From contig NZ_JAJHIZ010000003.1 of assembly GCF_021538615.1 (NCBI RefSeq), positions 372,001 through 436,000 on the forward strand: a stretch of DNA of 64,000 nt, read 5' to 3'. Positions 44,438 to 53,216 of the stretch are shown here, in pieces. The notes below the pieces were generated by a model, which did not search any database, was not told where the DNA came from, and saw only the letters and a program-made list of their open reading frames with translations. How positions within the stretch are numbered: position 1 is the stretch's first letter; each line of letters starts with the position of its first letter. This DNA comes from Niabella agricola. GTDB taxonomy: Bacteria; Bacteroidota; Bacteroidia; Chitinophagales; Chitinophagaceae. A program made the translations under genes and the position numbers.

Positions 44438-46138
44438 TCAGTTATACGAATCCCGTTGCGGCATCAGCAACTGCAGCAAAAAACTAATTCCCCAAACTAG
44501 TAAGGCCCCGATGGCATTCAGCCACAGGAATCCCAGTGCAATCACTTTGTATTCATTCAGAAAAAATAAAACAACCACGATCAGTTCGGCAATCATAGCG
44601 GCCCAGAACACTGCATTTCCCTTTATTTGTTTGGAGTAAAACGCAACCAGGAAAATACCGAGGATCGTACCATAGAACAGCGAGCCCAGCACATTTACCA
44701 CTTCTATCAGGCTGTTGCCCCAATTGGAAACAAACATGGCCACAGCAATACAGAAGAGTCCCCATAAAAGCGTATAGTGCTTTGAAATCCGGTAGTCCTT
44801 TTCATCCGGGTTCTTTTTTGCGGAAAACCGTTTATGAAAATCGATCACTGTACTGGATGCCAGGGAATTCAACGCAGCAGCAATACTTCCCCAACTGGCA
44901 AGGAATATAATGGCAATGATCAGTCCCACCAGCCCGGCCGGCAAATAGTCCACCACAAAATGCAGGAAAATATAGTTGGTATCATTATCCGCCCCTCCGT
45001 TCTTTTTTACCAACCCTTTGATCTGCATCCGCACCGTATCGGTTTCCTGCTGAAGTGCCTGCAGCTGTTGAAAAACCGTTTCCTGCTGACCGGGATACAA
45101 TGCCAGCGCCGCATTCTTCCGTTGCTGAATGGATTGCAGTTCCAGCTTTAAATGATGCAGGGAGTCGCTGTAGACCGATTGTTCCAGCCGTTTTAATTCC
45201 AGTTCATTAAAAAATGCCGGCGCTTTATTGAACTGGTAAAACGCAAAAACCAGCACGCCGATCAATAAAATAAAGAACTGCATGGGTACCTTTACAATTC
45301 CGTTCATCAACAGCCCCAACCGGCTTTCCGTAAGGCTCCGGGCGGTAAGATAACGGCCCACCTGCGACTGATCGGTTCCAAAATAGGACAATAAAAGGAA
45401 AAAGCCACCAATCATACCGCTGAAAATATTGTACCGGTCGCCCCAGTCAAATGTGCCCTCCCTGAATCCGGAGGTGAGTACATTCATCTTTCCCAGCTTT
45501 CCTCCAACCAGCAATGCATCGCTGAACCCAATACCGGGCGGCAGGTCTTTTACTATAAAATATCCGGCCGTAACCATAGCGCCGATAATGATCAGGAACT
45601 GGAAGGTTTGGGTATAGGCTACCGCGCGGGCGCCGCCGGTAACGGTGTATATGATCAGCAACCCGCCCATAAAAAGATTGGTAAGATAAATATTCCAGCC
45701 CAGCAACACAGACAGGATAATGGAAGGCGCATAAATGCTGATACCGGTAGACAGTCCCCGTTGCAGCAGAAACAGGAAGGAGGTTAGCGTCCGGGTTTTC
45801 AGGTCGAAGCGCTGCTCCAGGTATTCGTAAGCCGTAAATACTTTAAGCCGGCTAAAAACCGGAACAAAGGAAATGCAAATAACAATGGCAGCCAGCGGTA
45901 ACCCGAAGTAATACTGAACAAACCGCATACCGTCCGTATAAGCTTGTCCTGGTGCTGCAAGAAACGTGATGGCGCTTGCCTGGGTGCCCATGATACTCAG
46001 CAGGATCAGGTACCACGGCATACTGCGATTGGAAAGGAAATACCCGTCGAGGTCACGTGTGGTGCGGCTTTTATATACCCCGTAAAGGATGATGGCAGCC
46101 AATGTTATAACCAGTACAAACCAATCCAGTGATTTCAT
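44438..46138 (-). CDS. Sodium:solute symporter (SSS family)
   Basis: 566 residues from the ATG at 46138. The open frame to 46210 would overlap a small upstream gene and adds no membrane character. About 13 membrane helices, beginning SLDWFVLVITLAAIILYGVY. SSS markers: TRDLDGYFLSNRSMPWYLI, TQASAITFLAAPGQAY, YTVTGGARAVAYTQ and LASWGSIAAALNSLASSTVIDF. About 90 residues rich in Gln, Glu and Lys (near 310-400 from this start) form a predicted coiled-coil loop between two helices, which appears typical of the Bacteroidota subgroup. Substrate unknown; linkage to a PIG-L deacetylase suggests an amino sugar or sialic-acid-like compound (weak inference). Coupled by ATGA overlap to the 45-residue gene upstream. 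Confidence 0.92.
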   Translation of the reverse strand: MKSLDWFVLVITLAAIILYGVYKSRTTRDLDGYFLSNRSMPWYLILLSIMGTQASAITFLAAPGQAYTDGMRFVQYYFGLPLAAIVICISFVPVFSRLKVFTAYEYLEQRFDLKTRTLTSFLFLLQRGLSTGISIYAPSIILSVLLGWNIYLTNLFMGGLLIIYTVTGGARAVAYTQTFQFLIIIGAMVTAGYFIVKDLPPGIGFSDALLVGGKLGKMNVLTSGFREGTFDWGDRYNIFSGMIGGFFLLLSYFGTDQSQVGRYLTARSLTESRLGLLMNGIVKVPMQFFILLIGVLVFAFYQFNKAPAFFNELELKRLEQSVYSDSLHHLKLELQSIQQRKNAALALYPGQQETVFQQLQALQQETDTVRMQIKGLVKKNGGADNDTNYIFLHFVVDYLPAGLVGLIIAIIFLASWGSIAAALNSLASSTVIDFHKRFSAKKNPDEKDYRISKHYTLLWGLFCIAVAMFVSNWGNSLIEVVNVLGSLFYGTILGIFLVAFYSKQIKGNAVFWAAMIAELIVVVLFFLNEYKVIALGFLWLNAIGALLVWGISFLLQLLMPQRDSYN

Positions 46139-46272
46139 GAATAGTTTTTTGTAATCCAGTAAAAGCAGGCAATCAGCAGCAACAGCACCAGGATCACAAG
46201 CACATACCATCTTGTCCAGGACCCGAGCAGGGGCGCTTTTTCTTCATCTTGTATATCCTTATTCTGTTGCAT
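46135..46272 (-). CDS. 45-residue single-helix membrane protein coupled to the SSS transporter
   Basis: A short gene with ATG at 46272 and TGA at 46135-46137. The product starts with a polar stretch (MQQNKDIQDEEKAPLLGSW), followed by one membrane helix (YVLVILVLLLLIACFYWI) and a short tail (TKNYS). Its stop overlaps the start of the transporter by four bases (ATGA), a strong sign that it is translated. It may be a small subunit of the symporter. I do not recognise a family. Confidence 0.75.
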   Translation of the reverse strand: MQQNKDIQDEEKAPLLGSWTRWYVLVILVLLLLIACFYWITKNYS

Positions 46273-46507
46273 TTATCTGCGTTAAAGATTCATCATCCGT
46301 ATCCCGCCGTTCCCATTCACTGTTGCCTATTCATGATTCAATGCCGTTTTCCTAAGCGCTTTTATGATTGCCGCAGATACGCTGATTGCGTCGGTGGCGG
46401 CGGCTCTGCGCTATTTTGAGTACTACTAAAGCTGTTACCAAATCTGCGCATCTGCGCTTTAAGGAAACAACATTGATCCCCTATTCACCATTGCCTATTC
46501 GTCCCTC
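46273..46507. repeat. Intergenic stretch with repeat-like words
   Basis: 235 bases between two small membrane-protein genes. A direct repeat, TTCAC(TG/CA)TTGCCTATTC, occurs at 46316-46332 and 46484-46500. Words such as CCGCAGATACGCTGATTGCG (46371-46390) and ATCTGCGCATCTGCGC (46441-46456) resemble the repeat at 40694-40949. No gene is seen. Confidence 0.45.
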
Positions 46508-46687
46508 TCACCGCTTCGCCCGCAAACTATTCATAAATACGATCCCCAGCCCGATGATCAGTCCCAGCATCAGTCCCAGCCTTATTTTTTTTATAAGTGT
46601 TCCTACTACCAGCCCGATCACGATGGCCACCAGAAACGCCATTTCGCCCCGGCGGATACCCATGAATTCCTTTTTCTTATCTGCCAT
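46508..46687 (-). CDS. 59-residue membrane protein overlapping the PIG-L gene
   Basis: ATG at 46687, stop TGA at 46508-46510. The product has a charged start (MADKKKEFMGIRRGEM) and two short hydrophobic segments, AFLVAIVIGLVVGTLI and LGLMLGLIIGLGIVFM, separated by KKIRL, then a basic tail (NSLRAKR). Its start lies inside the end of the PIG-L deacetylase gene (11-base overlap), which implies translational coupling. It looks like a two-helix hairpin membrane protein of unknown function. Confidence 0.72.
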   Translation of the reverse strand: MADKKKEFMGIRRGEMAFLVAIVIGLVVGTLIKKIRLGLMLGLIIGLGIVFMNSLRAKR

Positions 46688-49166
46688 TTATAGTTGTTGA
46701 AGTCTGCGAATTTAGCGCAATAATATTTGCAAATAAACGAATCGCTCCCGGAACAGCCGCCGGCAATTGCCGGAAGAACGCAAGTCCGCAGTAGGTAAAG
46801 TACCCTTTTCCGAATCTCCCTGTCAGCAAGGCGCCGGAGTCTTCCGGTTCACCCGGATCGCGCATGGCCAATACCGGTGTCAAATGCGCATCCCACCCCG
46901 CACCATGATAGGTGCTGCGCTCCTGCACCCAGCCGAGGAAGTCCTCCGGAGTAATTTTATTCGGATAGTTCAGCACGGGCATGGAAGCATCTATAAAGCG
47001 CACCGCAGCCCGCTCATCCGTGATCCGGTTTCGTGAAATGGAAAAATCATAGGGGCCTATCTTTGCTTTTACGGGTCCGATATTATTGTTGGTATTGTAT
47101 TGCACAATCAGGTTCCCTCCATTGCGTACATAGTTCATTAACTGGTTATACGCATCATTTAACCATTCGTGGATATTATAGGCCCGCACGCCGGTTATGA
47201 TGGCATCAAAGACCGAAAGATCCGTTGTCATCAGCCGGTTCCGGTCCAGCAATACCACCTGGTACCCCATCGCCGTCAATACATCCGGCACCTTATCTCC
47301 GGCGCCGGGTATATACCCGATCGTTTTCCCGGATGTTTTCAGATCGATATTGAGCAGCTTAACGGAATCGGTAAAGAAATAATTGATATAAGGTATATGA
47401 TCGTAATGAATCGATTTGAGTGCCTGTGAATATTTTTTCCCCGGCGCTGCCTGATCCCAAACCGTTCCGTATACCGCGGTTACCGGCTTTGTCAGCTGCT
47501 GGTTGCTCACGGGCACCTGCATCCCCGTGCCGGTATCTGCCACGGCTGCTGCAGTTTCAGGAAGCCCCGTTACCCCCCCACCCGGTTGTCCCTGCAACGG
47601 TTTGTTGATCACCGGTTGAAGTTTTAACAGCCGGGTTTCGGTCTTCCCTTTTTGAAAAAGTACCAGCTTTGGCGTTAACTGTACCGTCACTTTGGGAGCT
47701 ACGATCAGCGGTTCGTATAATTCTCCTTTCACCGGATCGGTAAAATTATACAATACCGGCTCTGTAAAGGTGAACGGAACATCTTCCACCGTAATCGTTA
47801 TTTCGGCCGTGTAAGCCGGAATGGCATCCGGGCTGCCGATCTGCTGTTGATCCCGCACGGTATAATTCGCCGGTTCCATTGGATTGCGCAGCCAGTAGGG
47901 CTGTGTAAGCGCTGCCGTATCGGCAATAGCCACAGTTACCAGCTGGTTTACATTCCGGTTCTTTTCCAGTAACTGGTCCGGGGTTGAAATACTGTTACCG
48001 ATCTTTAAGCGCTTCAGCAGCACCCGGGCATCCGAACGGTTAATGATATTGGCGTTTAGTTTTATGGTTTCCCCGGGGAACACCATCTGCACGCTGCTGG
48101 TAGCCCGCATAAACAGGCCGCAGCACTGGCGGATGAGCTCCTGGACTTCTTCCATTTTTTTATGCTTCCAGTAAGACGCCGGCAATTGCGCCATCTGCTG
48201 ATACAGCGCCGCTAGCGGCTTTATGGATGTTTCCGGGTTCAAAACCGAGAACCCCGCCTCTATTTTAGTTACAGCTTCCGCGATCTTTTTCCCCTCCGGA
48301 CCGATACGGTTCCAGCTTAGATCAACACCGTCCATCAGGCCCTTCTCAGGTGCACTACCGCCGGTGGTTTTAAAATATTCCCAGCTCTCCCCCCGGGTTC
48401 CGGCAGAACCAAATCCCTGGCTCTTATGCTGACTCCGGCTGAGCGCTGCCATTTCCCCATAGCTTTTTCCAAGGGGAGCATTGTAGCCACCGGCATCAAT
48501 TTTAAACTGGGAAGGAGCGGTAGTATTGGTTCCCCCGAAGTTAAAGGTGTTCCATAAGATCCGGCGTGCCTGCCAGGGCTTTACATATTGCAGTTGCTCC
48601 GGGTACTGGCGCGGATCTGCTGCCAGCCTGAACGCTTCATTGGCAAGAATCGCAGATGCGGTATGATGCCCATGGCCGCCTTCTCCGGTGGTAGGAAACC
48701 GGGTAATGATCACATCCGGCTGAAACTTCCGGATCACCCAAACCACATCACTCAGAACCAGCGCCCGGTTCCAGATGGTAAATGTTTCCTCCGGATTTTT
48801 TGAAAATCCAAAATCAAAGGCACGTGTAAAAAATTGCTCGCCTCCGTCGATCCGTCGGGCTGCAAGCAATTCCTGTGTGCGGATCAGCCCCAATTCGATG
48901 CCCTGCTCCTCTCCGATCAGGTTCTGCCCCCCGTCTCCGCGGGTGAGCGATAAATAACCAGTACGATAAAATTTTTCATTTGCAAGGTAGGTAATCAACC
49001 GCGTATTTTCATCATCCGGGTGTGCGGCCAGGTAAAGCACGGAACCCAGCACGTTGAGCTTCCGGATGCCCTGCAAAATTTCGCTGCCCGACCAGCTCCG
49101 GGGCCCCTGGGCAAAGACTGTTCCACAAAAACAAGCTAAGAACAAAGAATACACAATACGCTTCAT
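46677..49166 (-). CDS. PIG-L family deacetylase with glutamine-amidotransferase-like C-terminal domain
   Basis: 829 residues from the ATG at 49166 (a TTG at 49181 adds five residues). A signal peptide ends at FAQG. Residues about 40-260 are a PIG-L/LmbE zinc deacetylase with AHPDDEN (His49, Asp51, Asp52) and the later HGHHTAS ligand motif. The middle (about 330-560) is beta-rich Ig-like. Residues about 620-825 resemble a ThuA/class-I-amidotransferase-like Rossmann fold (IGYIPGAGDKVPDVLTAMGY, FDAIITGVRAYN, YVRNGGNLIVQYNTNNN), without an obvious catalytic Cys. PIG-L enzymes remove N-acetyl from GlcNAc-type sugars; here secreted, so probably acting on extracellular amino sugars or conjugates. 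First gene of a probable operon with two small membrane proteins and an SSS symporter. Confidence 0.9.
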   Translation of the reverse strand: MKRIVYSLFLACFCGTVFAQGPRSWSGSEILQGIRKLNVLGSVLYLAAHPDDENTRLITYLANEKFYRTGYLSLTRGDGGQNLIGEEQGIELGLIRTQELLAARRIDGGEQFFTRAFDFGFSKNPEETFTIWNRALVLSDVVWVIRKFQPDVIITRFPTTGEGGHGHHTASAILANEAFRLAADPRQYPEQLQYVKPWQARRILWNTFNFGGTNTTAPSQFKIDAGGYNAPLGKSYGEMAALSRSQHKSQGFGSAGTRGESWEYFKTTGGSAPEKGLMDGVDLSWNRIGPEGKKIAEAVTKIEAGFSVLNPETSIKPLAALYQQMAQLPASYWKHKKMEEVQELIRQCCGLFMRATSSVQMVFPGETIKLNANIINRSDARVLLKRLKIGNSISTPDQLLEKNRNVNQLVTVAIADTAALTQPYWLRNPMEPANYTVRDQQQIGSPDAIPAYTAEITITVEDVPFTFTEPVLYNFTDPVKGELYEPLIVAPKVTVQLTPKLVLFQKGKTETRLLKLQPVINKPLQGQPGGGVTGLPETAAAVADTGTGMQVPVSNQQLTKPVTAVYGTVWDQAAPGKKYSQALKSIHYDHIPYINYFFTDSVKLLNIDLKTSGKTIGYIPGAGDKVPDVLTAMGYQVVLLDRNRLMTTDLSVFDAIITGVRAYNIHEWLNDAYNQLMNYVRNGGNLIVQYNTNNNIGPVKAKIGPYDFSISRNRITDERAAVRFIDASMPVLNYPNKITPEDFLGWVQERSTYHGAGWDAHLTPVLAMRDPGEPEDSGALLTGRFGKGYFTYCGLAFFRQLPAAVPGAIRLFANIIALNSQTSTTINGR

Positions 49167-49183
49167 CTTACGAATATACAATG

Positions 49184-49290
49184 GAGAGTTGAGAATCGAG
49201 ATTCCAGAGTTGAGAATTGAGAAGTCAGATTCGAGATTTCAGATTTGAGAATTCAGAATTCAGATTCGGATTTCGGATCTGAGCTCGTAT
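49184..49290. repeat. Low-complexity GAGAATTGAGA/GATTTCAGA intergenic repeat
   Basis: A degenerate array of short units such as GAGTTGAGAAT, GAGAATTGAGAA, TCGAGATTTCAGA and AATTCAGATTCGG fills the space between the divergent PIG-L and GGT genes. No open frame is supported. Confidence 0.6.
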
Positions 49291-49366
49291 TGCTTTATAT
49301 TATGCTTAGCTCAATTCTCACAACTCAATCAGAAACTTTTTTTACCTTTCGCTAAATTTCAGTTAC

Positions 49367-51089
49367 ATGCGCTATTCCATTGCTACCGGCATCTTGCTAT
49401 TGTTGACGGCCTGCACCGCCGCAAAAAAAAACGGCCGGCCCGTCCGCTTCCGGTATCGACGCCTATCATTATACCATTACTAAAAACAGTATTGCATCCA
49501 ACGGAGCTGTCGTATCTGCACACCCGCTGGCCAGCCTTGCAGGACTGGAAATGTTAAAAAAGGGAGGAAACGCTATAGACGCGGCTATTGCCACACAATG
49601 GGCTTTAGCGGTGGTTTACCCCGGAGCCGGCAATATTGGTGGCGGCGGCTTTATGGTTGCCCGCCTGGCCAACAACGAAAACATAGCGCTGGATTACCGG
49701 GAAACAGCACCGGCCAAAGCACACCGCGATATGTACCTGGATGCCAACGGCAATGCCGTTGCCGAAAAAAGCTTAAACGGGCATCTTTCCTCCGGCGTAC
49801 CAGGAACCGTGGCTGGTTTGTATGCCGCCCACCGGTATGCCCGGCTGCCCATGGAAGTGCTGATACAGCCGGCCATTGATTTTGCCGAACAGGGTTTTGC
49901 GATCACCGCAGCCGAAGCCCATGGACTAAATGCCAACCGGGAGGATTTTCAAAAACTCAGCACCCGGCCTACAGCTTTTGTAAAAAAAGCCCCCTGGCAA
50001 AAAGGCGACACCCTCGTACAGAAGGAGCTGGCAGCTACCTTAAAACGGATCCAAAAAGATGGACAGCGGGGGTTTTACGAAGGAACTACCGCCCGTCTTA
50101 TTGTTGAAGAAATGCAGCGCGGCAACGGCATTATCAGTCTGAACGATCTGAAAGCCTACCAGGCAAAACCGCGCCAGCCGCTTCTTTTTACATACCGGGG
50201 ATATGAGGTCATGGGCATGCCCATGCCCAGCAGCGGTGGATTGCTGCTGAACCAGATGCTGAAAATGATTGAGCCCTACGATATCGGAGCCATGGGATTT
50301 GCATCCCCGGCAGCCGTCCAATTGATGACGGAAGCCGAGCGCAGGGCTTATGCAGACCGCGCCCGCTATATGGGCGATGCCGATTTTGTGCAGGTTCCTG
50401 TTGCCGCACTCACAAGCGACGCCTACCTCAAAAACAGGATGAAGGATTATGATCCGCAAAAAGCCGGCAGCAGCAAACAAACCGGAAGAGGCATTGTTGC
50501 CGGTTATGAAAGTGAAGAAACCACACATCTGAGTATTTTGGATAAAGAAGGCAATGCCGTAGCGGTAACCACCACCCTCAACAATAACTATGGCAGCCGG
50601 ACCGTTGTAGGAGGCGCCGGCTTTCTTTTAAATGATGAAATGGATGATTTCAGTGCCAAGCCCGGATCCCCCAATCTTTTTGGTGCCGTAGGCGGAAAGG
50701 CCAATGCCATTGCTCCCGGCAAACGCATGCTCAGCTCCATGGCTCCTACCCTGGTATTAAAAAGCGGAAAACCCTACCTCGTAGTGGGCACACCGGGAGG
50801 AACCACCATTCCCACTTCCGTGTTTCAGACAATCGTAAACATCATCGATTTTAAGATGAATACGGATGAAGCAGTGAACAAGCCAAAATTTCATCACCAG
50901 TGGCTGCCCGACCGCATCGATATCGAAAGCGGCTTTCCGGAAAACACAGCCGCAGCGTTGAAAAAAATGGGCTATGCTCTATACGATCGTAAACAAATCG
51001 GCCGCACAGAGGTTATTAAAATACAGCCGGACGGGAAACTGGAAGCCGTTGCGGATCACCGGGGCGATGACAGTGCGGCAGGATTCTAA
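49367..51089 (+). CDS. ggt: Gamma-glutamyltransferase, signal peptide out of frame at an A9 run
   Basis: The body of the enzyme is open from 49551 (ATG) to 51089, and its reading frame continues upstream to about 49436 with family-like sequence (IASNGAVVSAHPLASLAGL). A lipoprotein signal (MRYSIATGILLLLTACTAA) starts at ATG 49367 in a different frame. The two join if one A is removed from the nine-A run at 49423-49431. The autoprocessing site is intact: Thr codon 50520-50522 in ETTHLSILD starts the small subunit, and the SSMAP oxyanion motif and NNNYGS are present. The enzyme hydrolyses or transfers the gamma-glutamyl group of glutathione and related compounds in the periplasm. Real frameshift, sequencing error or slippage cannot be told apart here. 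Confidence 0.88.
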
Positions 51090-51156
51090 TAAGTTCCAGG
51101 CTTAATGTTTTGGCGAAAGCCGGACGGAAAAAACTGATTACAACAAATTCAAACCA

Positions 51157-51687
51157 ATGAATGAAACAATATTCATACAAAGCGCCATTCAGCAATTCAA
51201 AGACTATAAAGCGCTTGCGGAAAAAACATTTGCACAGTTGAGCGATGCCGACTTCCATTTTCAGCCGGATGACGCCAATAATAACCTTGCGGTAAACATT
51301 ACGCATATGCACGGCAATATGCTCAGCCGCTGGACTAATTTTCTTACGGAAGACGGCGAAAAAGAATGGCGGAAAAGAGATGAAGAGTTTGAAGAACAGC
51401 AGCTGGACCGGGCTCGTTTAATGACGCTTTGGGAAGAAGGATGGCAGTGCCTGTTTAACGCACTGGAATCGTTGAAACCGGAAGACCTTGACCGGACCAT
51501 CACCATCCGCACCAAACCCCTGACGGTGATTGAGGCCGTTCATCGCCAGTTAACGCATTATGCCTATCATGTGGGACAGATCGTTTTTATCGGCAAACAT
51601 ATCCGGAACGATCAGTGGCAGAGCCTTTCCATAAAAAAAGGTGATTCCAAGGCATTCAACGAACAGTTAAAATCCGGAACCCGATAA
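51157..51687 (+). CDS. DinB-superfamily protein (DUF1572-like)
   Basis: 176 residues. A four-helix DinB-like bundle with the metal-binding histidines in THMHGNMLSRW (near 49-59) and HYAYHVGQI (near 132-140). LARWTNF-type and KPLTVIEAVHRQL helices fit DUF1572. These cytosolic proteins bind a divalent metal; some relatives are thiol-dependent transferases, but the function here is unknown. It is followed after two bases by the fRMsr gene, so both are probably in one operon. Confidence 0.87.
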   Translation: MNETIFIQSAIQQFKDYKALAEKTFAQLSDADFHFQPDDANNNLAVNITHMHGNMLSRWTNFLTEDGEKEWRKRDEEFEEQQLDRARLMTLWEEGWQCLFNALESLKPEDLDRTITIRTKPLTVIEAVHRQLTHYAYHVGQIVFIGKHIRNDQWQSLSIKKGDSKAFNEQLKSGTR

Positions 51688-51689
51688 CG

Positions 51690-52172
51690 ATGGCGGAAGA
51701 TCTTACCATACATACCGGCTCAAAAGATGCCCAATACAGCGCATTGCTTCCGCAGATCGAAGCAATCATAGCGGGAGAACCCGATCTGATCGCCAATCTT
51801 TCCAATATCGCAGCAGCACTAAAGGAACAGTTTCAGTGGTGGTGGGTAGGCTTTTACCTGGTCAAAAACGATGAACTGGTGCTGGGCCCCTTTCAGGGAC
51901 CGGTAGCCTGTACCCGGATCCGGAAAGGACGCGGCGTTTGCGGTGCGGCATGGGAACAGGCTGTAACCCTTATTGTGCCCGATGTGGAGCAGTTCCCGGG
52001 GCATATCGCCTGCAGCAGTTTCTCAAAATCGGAGATCGTGGTGCCCATTATACGCAACGGTCAAGTGATGGGCGTGTTGGACGTGGATAGCGAAAAGCCG
52101 GATCATTTTGATGCCGTGGACCAGCAATACCTCGAAACACTGGTCAGCCGTATTTCTTTTTCAACTTTTTAA
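51690..52172 (+). CDS. msrC: GAF-domain free methionine-(R)-sulfoxide reductase
   Basis: 160 residues forming one GAF domain. The three family Cys are present: Cys74 (GPVACTRI), Cys84 (GRGVCGAAW, resolving) and Cys108 (GHIACSSFSKSEIVVPI, catalytic), along with GVLDVDSEK at the end. It reduces free methionine-R-sulfoxide in the cytoplasm, a protection against oxidants. It lies between the DinB-like gene and the acylphosphatase gene, with gaps of 2 and 8 bases. Confidence 0.93.
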   Translation: MAEDLTIHTGSKDAQYSALLPQIEAIIAGEPDLIANLSNIAAALKEQFQWWWVGFYLVKNDELVLGPFQGPVACTRIRKGRGVCGAAWEQAVTLIVPDVEQFPGHIACSSFSKSEIVVPIIRNGQVMGVLDVDSEKPDHFDAVDQQYLETLVSRISFSTF

Positions 52173-52180
52173 ACCCGTAT

Positions 52181-52453
52181 ATGAGCACAAAAAAAATTAT
52201 TGTAACCGGAGCCGTACAAGGCGTTTTTTTTCGTAAAACGGCCAAGCAACAGGCCGATATCATGGGAATTTTGGGATCTGCACAAAACCAGCCGGACGGA
52301 TCTGTACTCATTTACGCATATGGTGATGCGGAACCGCTGCAACGCTTTATCGACTGGTGCAGACAGGGACCGGCCGGCGCAAAGGTAGAAAACGTAACGG
52401 TAACCGATGTTCCCGAAACGGAAGAATACCGTTGGTTCGAGATCCTGGGCTAG
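52181..52453 (+). CDS. acyP: Acylphosphatase
   Basis: 90 residues, the usual length. The signature VTGAVQGVFFRKTA holds catalytic Arg18, and SAQNQPDGSV holds catalytic Asn36; the common Trp before the Asn region is replaced. FIDWCRQGPAGAKVENV is the typical helix and last strand. It hydrolyses acyl phosphates in the cytoplasm. Eight bases separate it from the reductase gene. A related but degenerate copy follows at 52805. Confidence 0.93.
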   Translation: MSTKKIIVTGAVQGVFFRKTAKQQADIMGILGSAQNQPDGSVLIYAYGDAEPLQRFIDWCRQGPAGAKVENVTVTDVPETEEYRWFEILG

Positions 52454-52616
52454 CGCATTCCCGGGCATACGGGATGATTTATATCCATCCTTAGAATCTT
52501 AAATAATCTCCATCTGAATGCAGCAATGAATCCCTTCTGAAATCGTTGCTTGTACCCCGGCTTAAACCACTTGCTGCAAAATCATACAACAATAATTTCC
52601 CATAAATTGTCCAAAT

Positions 52617-52638
52617 AAACGGTTGCGCCGTTTTTTTT
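52617..52638 (+). terminator. Short hairpin terminator after the acylphosphatase gene
   Basis: AAACGG and CCGTTT pair around TTGCG, followed by a run of T (52631-52638). It lies 160 bases after the acylphosphatase stop, within a 350-base gap that otherwise holds only the -7 box below. Confidence 0.55.
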
Positions 52639-52693
52639 GCGCTATTCTGTGTTAAAAGTGCCCGCATCTGTGCAGCTTCGGCTATTATTTACC

Positions 52694-52701
52694 TATCTTT
52701 G
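52694..52701 (+). promoter_or_regulatory. Candidate -7 box for the acylphosphatase-like paralogue
   Basis: TATCTTTG is a perfect TAnnTTTG match. It predicts a transcription start near 52708 and a leader of about 97 bases before 52805. Confidence 0.45.
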
Positions 52702-52804
52702 ACCACACCTCTTTTTCAAATGCATGCCCTTTGGCTGCAGACGCCGCCGTTATTCTTCATGTTTATCCCGGCAGGTCGGCAACAGGAATATTGAGAACAT
52801 CAAA

Positions 52805-53080
52805 ATGCATCTAATGATCACAAAAGAAATTACCATCCGGCACCACAGTATTGGCACTATTTTACCGGCCGTGCTTCAGTTGAAAGCCGAAGAGCTGGAT
52901 ATTACCGGCACGATAAATACCAGTAAACAATCCACGATTACCTTACTGATTTCAGGTAAGAAAAAGGACCTGGAGGCTTATATTGCCTGGTGTGAAACTG
53001 CAGCGATCGGGCGGGGAGCAACGGTTGCCGAAACCAGGGACCGGGCCTTTAAAGCCTTCTATAATTTTTCCCGGGTATAA
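52805..53080 (+). CDS. Degenerate acylphosphatase-like protein
   Basis: 91 residues from the ATG at 52805 (52814 is also possible; the open frame starts at 52724). It aligns along its length with the acylphosphatase just upstream: AEELDITGTINT against ADIMGILGSAQN, and DLEAYIAWCETAAIGRGATV against PLQRFIDWCRQGPAGAKVEN. The catalytic Arg position is Pro21 and the catalytic Asn position is Thr39, so it should not hydrolyse acyl phosphates. It probably arose by duplication and keeps the ferredoxin-like fold for another purpose. Its own -7 box suggests separate transcription. Confidence 0.75.
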   Translation: MHLMITKEITIRHHSIGTILPAVLQLKAEELDITGTINTSKQSTITLLISGKKKDLEAYIAWCETAAIGRGATVAETRDRAFKAFYNFSRV

Positions 53081-53216
53081 TCGTTTCGCTCCCGACACCA
53101 TTGATCCCCCATCTCCGACCGGTGATCATTTTCCGTTTGAAAAAAAATCTGGGCGGTGCTTTAGTTCTCACCGATATTGTGTAAGTTGCCTCTTATTTAA
53201 TCAATTTTCTTTACTC

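Noticed and set aside
52983..53216. 78-residue N-terminal extension of the DUF1080 protein
   Set aside because: It overlaps the acylphosphatase-like gene and precedes a clear signal peptide at 53217.
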